A DNA stretch of 64,000 bases from Salinicola lusitanus (GTDB lineage Bacteria > Pseudomonadota > Gammaproteobacteria > Pseudomonadales > Halomonadaceae): positions 1 to 64,000 of the forward strand of contig NZ_PZJM01000003.1 of assembly GCF_003206045.1 (NCBI RefSeq), written 5' to 3'. The notes beneath the pieces were generated by a model, which was not told where the DNA came from, ran no database searches, and saw nothing but the letters and a program-made list of their open reading frames with translations. Below, piece by piece: positions 21,747 through 30,790 of this stretch. Both the position numbers and the translations under genes were made by a program. Every line of letters starts with the position of its first letter. The stretch's first letter is position 1.

Positions 21747-24362
21747 CTAGCCTTCCACGCTACCGTCACCGCTGCTTGCCGCAGCCTGGCTCTTGCTGGC
21801 ACAGAGCACATCTTCGCCTTCCGGCAACTCCGGAAAATCGCCCTCCAGGCTCGCCGGCCCCCCAAAACTCTTCGTCGCGCCCTTGACGGTGACCTTGCCG
21901 GGGGCGTGCAGCTCGATATCGCCGCCCTTGATGCGCACATAGGCGCCGCCGCTGACCAGCAGAATCTCCTTGGCGGCGGCCAGGTCGACTTTCTGATCGC
22001 TGGAGGTAACGCTGAGGTCGCGGCGGGCGGTGGCTTCCAGGTTGTCCGACTGCGCCTGGATATCCACCTTGCCCCGCGCGGCAAACAGCTTGATCCCGGC
22101 CTTCTGCACGAACAGCGAGAGCTTCTCGGAGATCGAGGCGACCAGGCTCTTACCGGTGGCGACATTGACGTCTTCGCCGCTGGAGACGCTCAGCGAGCGG
22201 CCCTGGGCCAGGTGGGTCGATTCCGGCGTGCTCATCGTGATGCCGGCGGGCGAGGCCATATGCAGCCAGGGCGCTTTCATGCGTGCCGCTTCGCCGCGGC
22301 CGCCACTGTCGGTGGCGCCACGGGCGTTGCTCTGATCAGCATCCGCAAGCTGTTCGCTGTTGCCGTAAGTGTCGTCGGCGTCTTCGCCCGCCTGCTTGAG
22401 GTGCTCGCGGGCCTCGAGGGCGTCGGCGTTGTGGTCCGCCGCACTCTGGCTGAGGCTGTCGCTGAGCTGGTAGGCGCTGTCGAGCTGCTGTTTGGCCGGG
22501 GTGAGGTCGAGCTGGTCGCCGCTAGCGCCGAGCTGGCCCCAACTGGTGAGGTAGAGCCCCTGATTGGCACGGATGGCGCCATAGGCGTCGGTGCGCAGCT
22601 CGAACCCGGTGCCGCGGAAGGCGCCACGGGTGTTGCCGGCCTGGTGGATCAGGTAGCCGAGGTTGAGCTGGCTCTTCTCCGCTTCGGAGTTGAGGCGAAC
22701 GCGCTCCTGGTCGGTGGCGTCATCGAAGACAAGTTCGTTGTACTTGCTGCCGCGGTAGGTCTTGCTCTTGAAGCCGGAAAGCAGGCCGTGGCTGTGCCAG
22801 TCGGGGGTCTGCTCGCCGTTGTAGACCCGGCCGGTGATCAGCGGGCGGTCGGCATCGCCTTCGAGGAAGTCGACCAGCACTTCCTGGCCGATACGCGGCA
22901 CGAACACCCCGCCCCAGCCGGCGCCGGCGTTGGGCTGGGAGACCCGCAGCCAGACGCTGGAGTTTTCATCGTTTTGCCCTTGGCGGTCCCAGTGGAACTG
23001 GACGCGCACGCGGTTGAGGTGGTCGGTGTGGATCTCCTCGTTGGCCGGGCCGACCACGGTGGCGGTCTGGGGCCCGCCGATCACCGGGCGATGGTGGGTC
23101 AGCGGATGGCGGTAGGGCTGGCTGCGGCGTTGGGCCTCGAGATCGACCAGAAAGTGGCCGGTGCCGCCGGTGGCATAATCCGACAGGCGCTCGCCGGTGG
23201 GATCTGCGGTATCCGCTTCGAGACCGTGCGCTTTCTTGGCAGCGTCGAGCTGCGGCTGCAGGCTGCCCGGCAGCGCCTGAAGCTGGGCCGAGACCGGCAG
23301 CGCGTTTTCGGCGTGCACGGTCACCCCGAGCAGCAGGAACTGCCGCTCTTCTTCGCCACCGGTGTCGTGCAGCGGGTGCTGGGTGAGTTCGAACCAGCGC
23401 CCGGCCTGGAGCTGGCGCGCGCCGCCGCTGCCGCGGAAGCGCTTGGCGCGGGATTCGTGCGATTCGAGGCGGTTCTCGGTCAGGCGCTCGCCGCGCTCGT
23501 AGCCGTGGTAGTAGTACTCGCCGGCGTAGTCGTAGAGCTCGGTTTGCGGCAGGTTGCCCTGATCGCTCAAGGTATCCAGCCCGGTGCGCTTGGTCAGCGA
23601 CGGCTGCTTGTAGTCGAAGGTACCCACGCTGACCCGGGTGGGCTGCTGAGCGCGCACGCCGCCCCACTGGGTGAGGGCATCCTCGCGCTCGGTGGCTGCC
23701 TGACGGTGGAAGCGGATCGCCTGGGGGCTTACCGCCTGGGTGGTGTCGACGTCGTCGGTGATGACCAGCCGATGGCCGTCGAATTCATCGTCTTCGCCCG
23801 CGAACTCGGCGTAATAGAAGAGCCCCTCCTCTTCCATGAGCCGGCTGACGAAGTTCAGATCGCTCTCGCGATACTGCACGCAGTAGCTGCGGGCGGGATA
23901 GTCACGACGCAGATCGAAGCGGTAGCGGCCCTTGGCCAGTTCATGACCGTCGAACACGTCGGTGAGGACATCGACGACACTGCGATCCTGGAAGATCCGG
24001 CTGTCGCGACCCAGCTCGAGCATGGCGAGCCACGGCACCAGGGTGAGCTGGTAGTAGGTGACGCCGCCATCTTCGCCCAACAGCGCGGCCTCGGAGACCA
24101 GCCCGTGCAGCGGGCGATAGCTGCCGTCGGCCTGCAGGATCGAGAGCCGCGCCGGCTGCGCCATCAGCGTCTTGAGCTCGATATCGCCCTGCTGGGAGAT
24201 GCAGTCGAGGGTGTAGGTGAAGGGCGCGCTGACCCGCTCCTCGCCCACCAGCCGATGGGGAATGAACGACGTTCCGGCCAGTTCGAGCGTCAGCAGCCGC
24301 TGGGACTGCGACAGGTCGATATCGAAGGTGTCGAGTAAGCTATCCAGTGTCGTCTCTGCCAT
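21747..24362 (-). CDS. vgrG: T6SS spike protein VgrG (TssI) with DUF2345 domain
   Basis: 871 aa. The gp27-like N-terminal region spans about residues 1-380, the gp5-like OB domain lies near residues 430-520 (GWGGVFVPRIGQEVLVDFLEGD and RPLITGRVYN), and a DUF2345 beta-helix extension begins after about residue 680 (MKAPWLHMASPAGITMSTPES). The C-terminal tail shows no recognisable catalytic domain, so this is a carrier VgrG rather than an evolved one. It is followed by the DUF4123 adaptor and effector on the same strand and faces the PAAR gene divergently across 127 bases that should hold both promoters. Confidence 0.95.
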   Translation of the reverse strand: MAETTLDSLLDTFDIDLSQSQRLLTLELAGTSFIPHRLVGEERVSAPFTYTLDCISQQGDIELKTLMAQPARLSILQADGSYRPLHGLVSEAALLGEDGGVTYYQLTLVPWLAMLELGRDSRIFQDRSVVDVLTDVFDGHELAKGRYRFDLRRDYPARSYCVQYRESDLNFVSRLMEEEGLFYYAEFAGEDDEFDGHRLVITDDVDTTQAVSPQAIRFHRQAATEREDALTQWGGVRAQQPTRVSVGTFDYKQPSLTKRTGLDTLSDQGNLPQTELYDYAGEYYYHGYERGERLTENRLESHESRAKRFRGSGGARQLQAGRWFELTQHPLHDTGGEEERQFLLLGVTVHAENALPVSAQLQALPGSLQPQLDAAKKAHGLEADTADPTGERLSDYATGGTGHFLVDLEAQRRSQPYRHPLTHHRPVIGGPQTATVVGPANEEIHTDHLNRVRVQFHWDRQGQNDENSSVWLRVSQPNAGAGWGGVFVPRIGQEVLVDFLEGDADRPLITGRVYNGEQTPDWHSHGLLSGFKSKTYRGSKYNELVFDDATDQERVRLNSEAEKSQLNLGYLIHQAGNTRGAFRGTGFELRTDAYGAIRANQGLYLTSWGQLGASGDQLDLTPAKQQLDSAYQLSDSLSQSAADHNADALEAREHLKQAGEDADDTYGNSEQLADADQSNARGATDSGGRGEAARMKAPWLHMASPAGITMSTPESTHLAQGRSLSVSSGEDVNVATGKSLVASISEKLSLFVQKAGIKLFAARGKVDIQAQSDNLEATARRDLSVTSSDQKVDLAAAKEILLVSGGAYVRIKGGDIELHAPGKVTVKGATKSFGGPASLEGDFPELPEGEDVLCASKSQAAASSGDGSVEG

Positions 24363-24489
24363 CTTGACCTCTCCGCCATCACACCACCCGCTGCTTGTAC
24401 CGCCACGGTGTCGATGGCTAAATTAACGCTCGTTGATGAGCCCGCTTGGCCGGACTCGACCTCTCACACTTGCCAGGAAGCCCGGATCG

Positions 24490-24759
24490 ATGAAAGGCAT
24501 CGTTGTACTCGGTGACGCCACCAGCCACGGTGGCAAAGTCATTACCGCACAGAGCAACTATCTGATCGACGGCAAACCGGTTGCCTGTCTCGGCGACAAG
24601 GTCACCTGCCCGAAAGATGGTCACGGCAGCACCAATGCCATCGTCGAGGGTCATCCAACCATGAAGATCAACGGCAAGCCGGTTGCCCTGCATGGCCACA
24701 AGACCGCCTGCGGCGCCTCGCTGATCTCGTCACACAACGGTGACAGCGGTCACGAATGA
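24490..24759 (+). CDS. PAAR-domain spike tip protein
   Basis: 89 aa. Short PAAR protein with the metal-binding pattern: GDATSHGGKV at the N-terminus, then CLGDKVTCPK and HGHKTACGASL. PAAR proteins form the conical zinc-bound tip of the VgrG spike. The start at 24490 is used because the protein then begins at the domain boundary and AGGAA precedes it; upstream in-frame starts would add 19 unrelated residues. The gene is divergent from vgrG and its 3-prime end overlaps the converging thiolase-like gene by 10 bases. It has no effector extension. Confidence 0.93.
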   Translation: MKGIVVLGDATSHGGKVITAQSNYLIDGKPVACLGDKVTCPKDGHGSTNAIVEGHPTMKINGKPVALHGHKTACGASLISSHNGDSGHE

Positions 24760-25943
24760 TCTTCGTCCTGCGCGGTTTCGGCCGCGCAGGATCGCAAGCT
24801 CCATACCGTTGAGCGGGTCTCGTCTTCCACGCGGATCACGACCGCGCTGTCCAGCGGCGAGAGCGGTGCCATCGCCAGTACCAGCGCCATCGCCGTCACC
24901 GCCTCGCCGGGCCAGCCACAGAACTGATCGACCCCCGCGCCGTCGTCGATCATGTCGATCTCCGGCCAGCGCTCGATCAATGCACTGCCGATCTCCACTG
25001 CCCTGCCGGGCAGCCCCATGGCATCGATGACGACCCGTGCCGGGGCAGTGCTCACGCCGTCGACAGGCGTATCCGCCCCCTCGGTCTCGTCAGCGTCCGA
25101 GGCCGCGTCAGACGCAGGCCAGGCGTCCTTCAACAGCGCGAGCAGCGCCTGGCGCTTGGCATGATCACGTTGAGCCGACCGGGCGGGATGATCGCGGACG
25201 CTACCGGTGTCGACTCGCCAACCGGTATCGAAGCCGGCATCTTCAGGCAGCAGCCGCTGGATCAGCAGCGCCGCGACGCCTTCTCCCACGTAAAGTCCCG
25301 GGCTGTTCGAGGAGCGACCCAGGACCCGACGATGCTGCAACGCGGCGACGTCCGTCTCGTTGAGCAGAGAGTCCGCACTGATCCACAGGACATAGGGCAT
25401 GCCGCCGTCATCGCCAACGCCCACCAGGGTATGCGGGTCGCCGCCTCGCGTGGCGTGATGTATCTCGCCCAGTGCCGAGGCGTATTGTGTCTCGACGATG
25501 GCGGCCCGCAGACGCTCGACGACGATGGCGGTCGCTTCGGGGGAGCGCAGTGGCGCCGTCAGCACCACATCGAAGGCGGCTTCTTCCGGTAGCGCCTCGA
25601 GCATCATCAGCGCCTCGATCACGATCGTCTGTATCAGCTCATGAAGCCGCAATGCCTTGGTTTCCAGCCGGCCCAGCCGAGGCTCCTGGATAGGCGTGAC
25701 ATCGGCGACCCGGTGCACCAGCAGGCGAAAGCCGTCCGGACCATGGAGCGAGGGAGACAGCGCTGGCGATTGTGCGGCGGGCACCGCGCCGGCACCCACG
25801 AAGCCGGATGCGGTCAACGCCACGCCGTCGAGGAGCCGCAGTCTGTCGACGCGATAGTCGCTCCGGGCAGAGCTGACCTCTTCAACCGGTTCCGGAGACT
25901 GCTGGCGCTGGTGGAGCAGATCGAAAATCGAGGCTCGAGACAT
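24750..25943 (-). CDS. T6SS-associated protein with thiolase / ketoacyl-synthase-like fold
   Basis: 397 aa from the ATG two bases after the tssA stop (a TTG two codons earlier is possible). The middle region (about residues 95-215) reads like a beta-ketoacyl synthase or thiolase half: AFDVVLTAPLRSPEA, LWISADSLLNETDVA and SPGLYVGEGVAALLI. A C-terminal GWPGEAVTAMALVLAMA segment resembles the GHxxGAAG motif of ketoacyl synthases. I see no nucleophilic Cys in the usual place, and the His of the second motif is Trp here, so it is probably not an active condensing enzyme. The tight junction with tssA argues for a T6SS role. Fold assignment is by eye and tentative. Confidence 0.6.
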   Translation of the reverse strand: MSRASIFDLLHQRQQSPEPVEEVSSARSDYRVDRLRLLDGVALTASGFVGAGAVPAAQSPALSPSLHGPDGFRLLVHRVADVTPIQEPRLGRLETKALRLHELIQTIVIEALMMLEALPEEAAFDVVLTAPLRSPEATAIVVERLRAAIVETQYASALGEIHHATRGGDPHTLVGVGDDGGMPYVLWISADSLLNETDVAALQHRRVLGRSSNSPGLYVGEGVAALLIQRLLPEDAGFDTGWRVDTGSVRDHPARSAQRDHAKRQALLALLKDAWPASDAASDADETEGADTPVDGVSTAPARVVIDAMGLPGRAVEIGSALIERWPEIDMIDDGAGVDQFCGWPGEAVTAMALVLAMAPLSPLDSAVVIRVEDETRSTVWSLRSCAAETAQDEDHS

Positions 25944-25945
25944 GG

Positions 25946-27058
25946 TCAATAGTCATCATCCTTGGGCTGCGTACCCAGGGTGTCGCGGATGTTGTCGATG
26001 ACGCCGTTGTCCTTGATCACGTCCTTGAGCCACTCTTCGAGCGGCATGCGGCCCCACTTCACCGCCCGTTCGATCAGGTAAGGCACCGGACTGTGCGGCT
26101 CGCGCTCCTTGAAGTAGCGGGCGACGCCGTTGAGCATCTCGAAAGCCTCGTCACGACTGTTGGGCTTGGTGCGCAGCTGGCCGGCAGGCTCGGTGGCAGG
26201 CGGGGTAAAACTGGGCTCGACGCGCCCCGGGGCCTCGGCTTCCGCTTCGGCGATGGCTGCGGCCTCCTCCTCGACCGCGACACCGGCACCCCGGTCCCGA
26301 AGCAGCTTCTCGGTCAGGTCGCGGCACTGGACCAGCACTTTCTCGAGCGAGGAGAAACTCGGGGCATCACGGCCGAAGCGCTCGTCACTTATCTGATCCA
26401 GTTGCGACAGCGACACCAGCGAGGCGGCGATCGAGGTGTGGCGCTCCTGCAGAAACTCGGTGCTGCTGAGCACCACCGAGCGCTGGAATATCTCATCGTT
26501 GATCTTGCCCTCGCCCAGCGCCCGATCCATGGCATCCGGATCATTGCGAGCCTGGTTCTCGACCTGGCGGGATTCGTCGTAGTCCGCGAGGCTGTACCCC
26601 TCGCCGGCGACCAGTGGCAACGACCGCACGACATTGACCAGGGTATCGCCGAGCCAGGCCAGGCGGGCCGCGCGCTCGTCGAGATCCTCTTCGTCGAGCT
26701 CGGGATAGAGCGTCTCCCAGTAGTCGTTCAGCAGGCGCGCGGTGAGAGTCAGTCCGAAGCGCATGCCGTCGAAGCCTTCGCGATGCACCAGCCCTTCACA
26801 CAGCCAGGCCGCCAGTTGCAGGTCCTTGCTCTGGGTCTCCAGCGCGGTACTGGCCAGATTGATCACCTGCCCCCAGTCGGACTGCTTGAGTTCGGTCTGC
26901 CACTCGCCCTGGGGAAGATAGGTGGGGTCCGCTCGACGCGCTTCCTTGATCTCGTCGAACAGTATCGAAAAGGTCAGGTCTTCCCCACCACCCCCATGGC
27001 TACCGCCCTCGATGGGCGCGAGAAGCGCATCGATGGAGAGTTCGCCGAGTTGATCCAT
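25946..27058 (-). CDS. tssA: T6SS baseplate/cap protein TssA
   Basis: 370 aa from the ATG at 27058. That start has GAGG about 8 bases upstream; an upstream in-frame start would add 15 residues. An ImpA_N domain fills the N-terminal half (DWGQVINLASTALETQSKDLQLAAWLCEG), and the C-terminus has the TssA signature YFKEREPHSPVPYLIERAVK. TssA primes baseplate and sheath assembly and, in the long form, stays at the distal end. The gene is followed at once by the thiolase-like gene and preceded by hcp, 246 bases upstream. Confidence 0.92.
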   Translation of the reverse strand: MDQLGELSIDALLAPIEGGSHGGGGEDLTFSILFDEIKEARRADPTYLPQGEWQTELKQSDWGQVINLASTALETQSKDLQLAAWLCEGLVHREGFDGMRFGLTLTARLLNDYWETLYPELDEEDLDERAARLAWLGDTLVNVVRSLPLVAGEGYSLADYDESRQVENQARNDPDAMDRALGEGKINDEIFQRSVVLSSTEFLQERHTSIAASLVSLSQLDQISDERFGRDAPSFSSLEKVLVQCRDLTEKLLRDRGAGVAVEEEAAAIAEAEAEAPGRVEPSFTPPATEPAGQLRTKPNSRDEAFEMLNGVARYFKEREPHSPVPYLIERAVKWGRMPLEEWLKDVIKDNGVIDNIRDTLGTQPKDDDY

Positions 27059-27278
27059 ATCTTCGACCTCATGATCATTTCGCGTCGCGACGGACGCCGG
27101 CATCGTCCAGCCAGCGACGGCATTGGCTCACGCAGAAAGGGCTCGCCCTGCCTGGGTCAACCAACGGCACTCCGGCTGTAGCCGGCCAGCCCTCCCAACG
27201 CGCGGGACATTGTCAGGATCAGGCCGACCGGCAACATACCCACCTTCCGCCGCCACGGCCGATGGGTATGTCGTTGAA

Positions 27279-27294
27279 CCGCCCCGTAGGGCGG
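27279..27294 (-). terminator. Hairpin after hcp
   Basis: CCGCCC at 27279-27284 pairs with GGGCGG at 27289-27294 around a 4-base loop, 10 bases after the hcp stop on the coding strand. The following T-run is weak. It could attenuate hcp transcription before tssA, which would fit the much higher Hcp demand. Confidence 0.5.
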
Positions 27295-27304
27295 CAGGAC
27301 AAGA

Positions 27305-27835
27305 TCAGGCGTAGACCTTGTTGCGCGTGCGATCCCAGCCACCCGCGACATTACCGCCACCCTGGCCGTCGGAACGTTTCTGCTGGGTGTAGGTGATCTT
27401 GATCCGCGCGTAGTTGAACTTGACGGTCTCGTACGGCAGATCGTGACGATCTTCGTTATCGCTCTGCTCGAAGCCAGTCGAGGTGGAAGTACCTTCCATC
27501 TCGGTGGAAGAGACGATCACTTCCTCGAGCTTGATCTCCATGTAGCGGACCTTGTCGCCACCCGCGCGGTTGACGTGCAGCACTACTTCCTTGATGTGCT
27601 GCCCCTTGCAGCAGGATTCGAACAGCTTGGCAGAGGCCTTGTCGACGAACTTCTGAATACGGAATTCGCTCAGATTGACGCGTTCTGCAGAAGCGCCACC
27701 GGAAGAGCTAGCCGTTGCAGAAGTCGCCTGACTAGCACCAAAGTCGAAGCTCTTCAGTTCGATCCAATCCGGGTGCTTGTCGTCCAGACTTTCACCGGGG
27801 ATGCCATCGATTTTGAGATATGCGTCAAAAGCCAT
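27305..27835 (-). CDS. hcp: T6SS tube protein Hcp (TssD)
   Basis: 176 aa. Typical Hcp: MAFDAYLKIDGIPGESLDDKH start, the ELKSFDFGASQ strand, and IKITYTQQKRSDG near the end with the RTRNKVYA-type C-terminus. Hcp hexamers stack to form the inner tube. It has its own long AT-rich upstream region, an AGGAG ribosome-binding site and a hairpin after it, suggesting separate strong expression. Near residue 75 there is a CC pair (SCCKGQH), common in this Hcp type. Confidence 0.96.
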   Translation of the reverse strand: MAFDAYLKIDGIPGESLDDKHPDWIELKSFDFGASQATSATASSSGGASAERVNLSEFRIQKFVDKASAKLFESCCKGQHIKEVVLHVNRAGGDKVRYMEIKLEEVIVSSTEMEGTSTSTGFEQSDNEDRHDLPYETVKFNYARIKITYTQQKRSDGQGGGNVAGGWDRTRNKVYA

Positions 27836-28271
27836 TTTGCTAAGTTCTCCTAGTTTTTCACCTACAGGAAGACACCCTCATGCATAAGATCGGCCTAGGC
27901 CCATTCTCACGAGCGGCATCTCTTTGCCAATCTATCGCCCTGCGCCATGAAGACGAAAGATATCCATGATCGAATCAACCGACTGTTTTTAATGATGAAT
28001 TATTCCAAATCGGACCGACCCTGCCGTTTTACGACAGGATTTTCCGTCATCTAAAAGCCCTAATCTGTAGGAAATCGACGACATCATTAACATCCAATTT
28101 CCTACATGATCGAGATGTTTCCAAATGACGCTGGCCGATGCAATTCCTCACAAAATGTCGATTAACCCAGATTATATAGGGCCTTCTTAAACTTTAAAGG
28201 CAATGAACACATTTAAATACATTTGATTCAATTCGTTACAATAAAGCATCCGCGATTGACGGCAATATCGC
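27836..28271 (-). promoter_or_regulatory. Long AT-rich hcp upstream region with promoter and inverted repeat
   Basis: 436 bases without a gene, about half AT. Read on the minus strand, a TTTAAA (28198-28193) and TATAAT (28176-28171) pair has a 16-base spacer and would give a leader of about 330 bases before hcp. Inside that leader, TGTAGGAAAT at 28066-28075 and ATTTCCTACA at 28097-28106 form a 10-base inverted repeat with a 21-base spacer, which could be a stem-loop or an operator. No small ORF stands out. Confidence 0.45.
28066..28106. repeat. 10-base inverted repeat in the hcp leader
   Basis: Perfect arms TGTAGGAAAT and ATTTCCTACA, 21 bases apart, lie between the predicted hcp promoter and hcp. 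In RNA this would be a stem with a large loop; in DNA the spacing allows binding by a dimeric regulator. Confidence 0.6.
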
Positions 28272-30764
28272 TCACTCCTGCTTCCTGACCTCGATCTCGA
28301 CCCGCCGATTGGGCGCCAGGCAGTCGATGAGCTGCGCACGCGGCTGACTGCGGTCACAGGTCACCAGCGGACGCTCGCTCCCCGCCCCTTTGGCTTCGAT
28401 CAGCCCCGCAGGGACCCCTTTGCCGATCAGGTACTGACGGATCGTCATGGCGCGCTGCAGCGAGAGCTGCTGGTTGGCCCGCTCGTTGCCGATCGGGTCA
28501 GCGTGGCCGGTGATCAGAATCTGCCCCAGGTCCTGCGTGTTGAGCAGCCGCTCGGCCAGCTCGTCCAGCTCCTTCTGGCCCGCGGCCTGCAACCCGGCGT
28601 AGTCGCCGCGCCCGAAAGCGAAGAGCGTGTCGGACTCCAGCACGATGGTCTCGGAACTGGTCAACGTCTGCTCCAGCAGGCTGTCGATGTAATTGCGACT
28701 GCTGGAGACCAGGAAGGCGTTGGCGGAGATTCGCGGCACATCGCTCTCATGGACCTGTCGACTGTAGAAGTCGAGCTGGCGCCCGGCGTAGCGATAGTCC
28801 GCCTGGTCCTCGTCGATCTCGGTACCGGTCCGCTGCTGGATCGCGGGATACCAGAACGCCGGCAATCGGGCCCGCAGCGTGTCCGAATCGATGTCGCCAC
28901 GATCGATGTCGGACATCATCAGATAGGTGTCCAGGGTGGAGCGGCCGAACTTGGCCAGCGACTCCGCACTGTTGTCACGGGGTCGTGCGTAGGGCGCGAC
29001 GGTCTCCGGCCCCTCGACGGCGTGCAGTTCGTCGCTGTTGCGACGATAGACATCGATGGTGGTCAGGGTGAACAGGGAGCGCGTCAGGTTCTGCTCCACC
29101 GGCTCCAGCATCACCGGCTGCAGTTGATCGAAGTAGCGCTCGCGAATGGCCGGCTCGATTCGATCTCCCTGATAGAGCCCCCAGCCCATGGACCAGGGCA
29201 CGCCCTCGCCTTGGCGACGCTGATAGTAGTGGCTACCCCACTCTCTGAGCGCATCCAGGCTCGACCATCGCGCATACTGTGACGGATGGCTGTCATCCTG
29301 CTCGACGGCGTCGGCGAAGGTTCCCGACATCGCCTCGATCTCGCCGTGGTTGCGCATGGCGGAGGTGATCCATAGCCCGCAGCAGAGGGCGCCGATCAGC
29401 CCTGCGACCAGCGTCCAGCGCAGTTTGCGGCGACGGCCTCGGACGTCGCTCGCATAGAGTCCGGCAAGATGCTGGTCGGCGATGATGACCTTGCGAAACA
29501 GGTTGGCGATGAAGAACGGATGCTGGGTCTGCTCGCCGGTCAGCGCTTCGGGCCGGGCCAGGGAAAAATGGCGGCCGACACGCCCGGCGTGCTCGCCCTC
29601 GATGACATCTCCCCCTTGCAGCGCGCTGACGAAATAGAAGCCGCGCAGCAAGGGCGCACTCTGGTAAGGATTGGCGTTGGTCAGCGCTTCGACGAATCGG
29701 GCCAGCGGTTCGCGCAGGGCGGCCAGTTCGAGGGGGAACCGAAACGCGGCGACGTCCCGCCGCGTATCGACGATGTCCCGCTGGACGATCTCATCGTCTC
29801 CCATCCGCTGCCAGTGGCGGCAGAGACCCTCCAGGGCGGCGTCGAACTGCTGGCTCCAGTTCACGTCGCTGGGCTGCTGGTGCGGGAACGTATGCCCCAG
29901 CACGTCACTCTGGCGCTGCGGGTCGAGACGTTCGAAGAACGTCGTGAACCCTTCGATCAGATCGCACTTGGTGAACACCAGATAGATCGGCAAGCGCGCT
30001 TCCAGATGCTCCCGCGCCTCCTGAATCCGCTCTCGCAGGCGCCGAGCCAGATTGTTGCGCTGGGCGTCGCTGACCTGGACGACGTCGCTGATATTGACCG
30101 CGACGATCAGGCCGTTGAGCGGGCAGCGCCGCCGATGCTGCTTCAGCAGCGACAGGAACCCTTTCCATTTGCCGGCCTCCTCTTCGCTGTTCATGTACCG
30201 GCCCGCGGTATCCAGCAGGATGGCGTCGGAACTGAAGAACCAGTCGCAGTGACGGGTCCCGCCCATACCGGCGACACGCGCGTTTTCCCGTTCGGCGAAG
30301 GGAAAGTTGAGACCGGACTGATAGACCATGGTGCTCTTGCCGGCCGCGGGCTGGCCGACGATCATGTACCACGGCAGCGCATAGAGCGCGTCCTTGCCGT
30401 TCCTGCCCTTCCCACGACCGCTTTTCTTCAGACGCTCGATGGTCTTGAGCAGCCGCTCCCGCAGCAGGCTGATCTCTTCCCGATCCTGCGGACTGGCATC
30501 CAGCACGGCGGCATCGGCATCCTCCATCAGCAGGTGTTCCAGATTGCGCTTCTGGCCCACGCCGCGGTAGAGCAGCAGCACGTAGATCGCCGATACCAGC
30601 AGGAACAGGACGATCCCCGCCAGCAGGCTGGCCAGGGACGAGAAACCGAATGCCACGCCCAGCCGCCAGACCAGGAAGATGGCAGCGAAGAACAGCAGCC
30701 CGAGGATATAGGGCTGATACTTGAAGAAGGCGTATTTCAGATAGGCGAGTTTCATACGTTTCAT
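28272..30764 (-). CDS. Short TssM-like (IcmF N-terminal) protein fused to an OmpA peptidoglycan-binding domain
   Basis: 830 aa from the ATG at 30764; a GTG two codons earlier is also in frame. Domain order: two N-terminal membrane segments (about residues 17-37 and 46-67), an IcmF/TssM cytosolic NTPase-like region with Walker A GQPAAGKS near residue 138, a third membrane segment near 448, a shortened periplasmic region, then an OmpA domain from about 745. The OmpA domain has GHADPIG with Asp756 and NRRVEIEV with Arg820/821, the residues that bind diaminopimelate in the family. It lacks most of the TssM periplasmic region. A full-length TssM is encoded 1 kb upstream in the same operon. Most likely it helps anchor the membrane complex to the cell wall, a job TagL or an extended TssL does elsewhere; the TssL here has no such domain. 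Confidence 0.85.
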   Translation of the reverse strand: MKRMKLAYLKYAFFKYQPYILGLLFFAAIFLVWRLGVAFGFSSLASLLAGIVLFLLVSAIYVLLLYRGVGQKRNLEHLLMEDADAAVLDASPQDREEISLLRERLLKTIERLKKSGRGKGRNGKDALYALPWYMIVGQPAAGKSTMVYQSGLNFPFAERENARVAGMGGTRHCDWFFSSDAILLDTAGRYMNSEEEAGKWKGFLSLLKQHRRRCPLNGLIVAVNISDVVQVSDAQRNNLARRLRERIQEAREHLEARLPIYLVFTKCDLIEGFTTFFERLDPQRQSDVLGHTFPHQQPSDVNWSQQFDAALEGLCRHWQRMGDDEIVQRDIVDTRRDVAAFRFPLELAALREPLARFVEALTNANPYQSAPLLRGFYFVSALQGGDVIEGEHAGRVGRHFSLARPEALTGEQTQHPFFIANLFRKVIIADQHLAGLYASDVRGRRRKLRWTLVAGLIGALCCGLWITSAMRNHGEIEAMSGTFADAVEQDDSHPSQYARWSSLDALREWGSHYYQRRQGEGVPWSMGWGLYQGDRIEPAIRERYFDQLQPVMLEPVEQNLTRSLFTLTTIDVYRRNSDELHAVEGPETVAPYARPRDNSAESLAKFGRSTLDTYLMMSDIDRGDIDSDTLRARLPAFWYPAIQQRTGTEIDEDQADYRYAGRQLDFYSRQVHESDVPRISANAFLVSSSRNYIDSLLEQTLTSSETIVLESDTLFAFGRGDYAGLQAAGQKELDELAERLLNTQDLGQILITGHADPIGNERANQQLSLQRAMTIRQYLIGKGVPAGLIEAKGAGSERPLVTCDRSQPRAQLIDCLAPNRRVEIEVRKQE

Positions 30765-30790
30765 TAGCACATCTGCTCAATCTAGCTCGC

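Noticed and set aside
21747-24362. VgrG as an evolved effector-bearing VgrG
   Set aside because: The part after the DUF2345 region is short and low in complexity, with no catalytic motif.
27836-28000. Sigma54-like TTGGCA/TGCC pattern upstream of hcp on the minus strand
   Set aside because: The GG and GC elements are 9 bases apart rather than the required 10, and no activator sites are evident.
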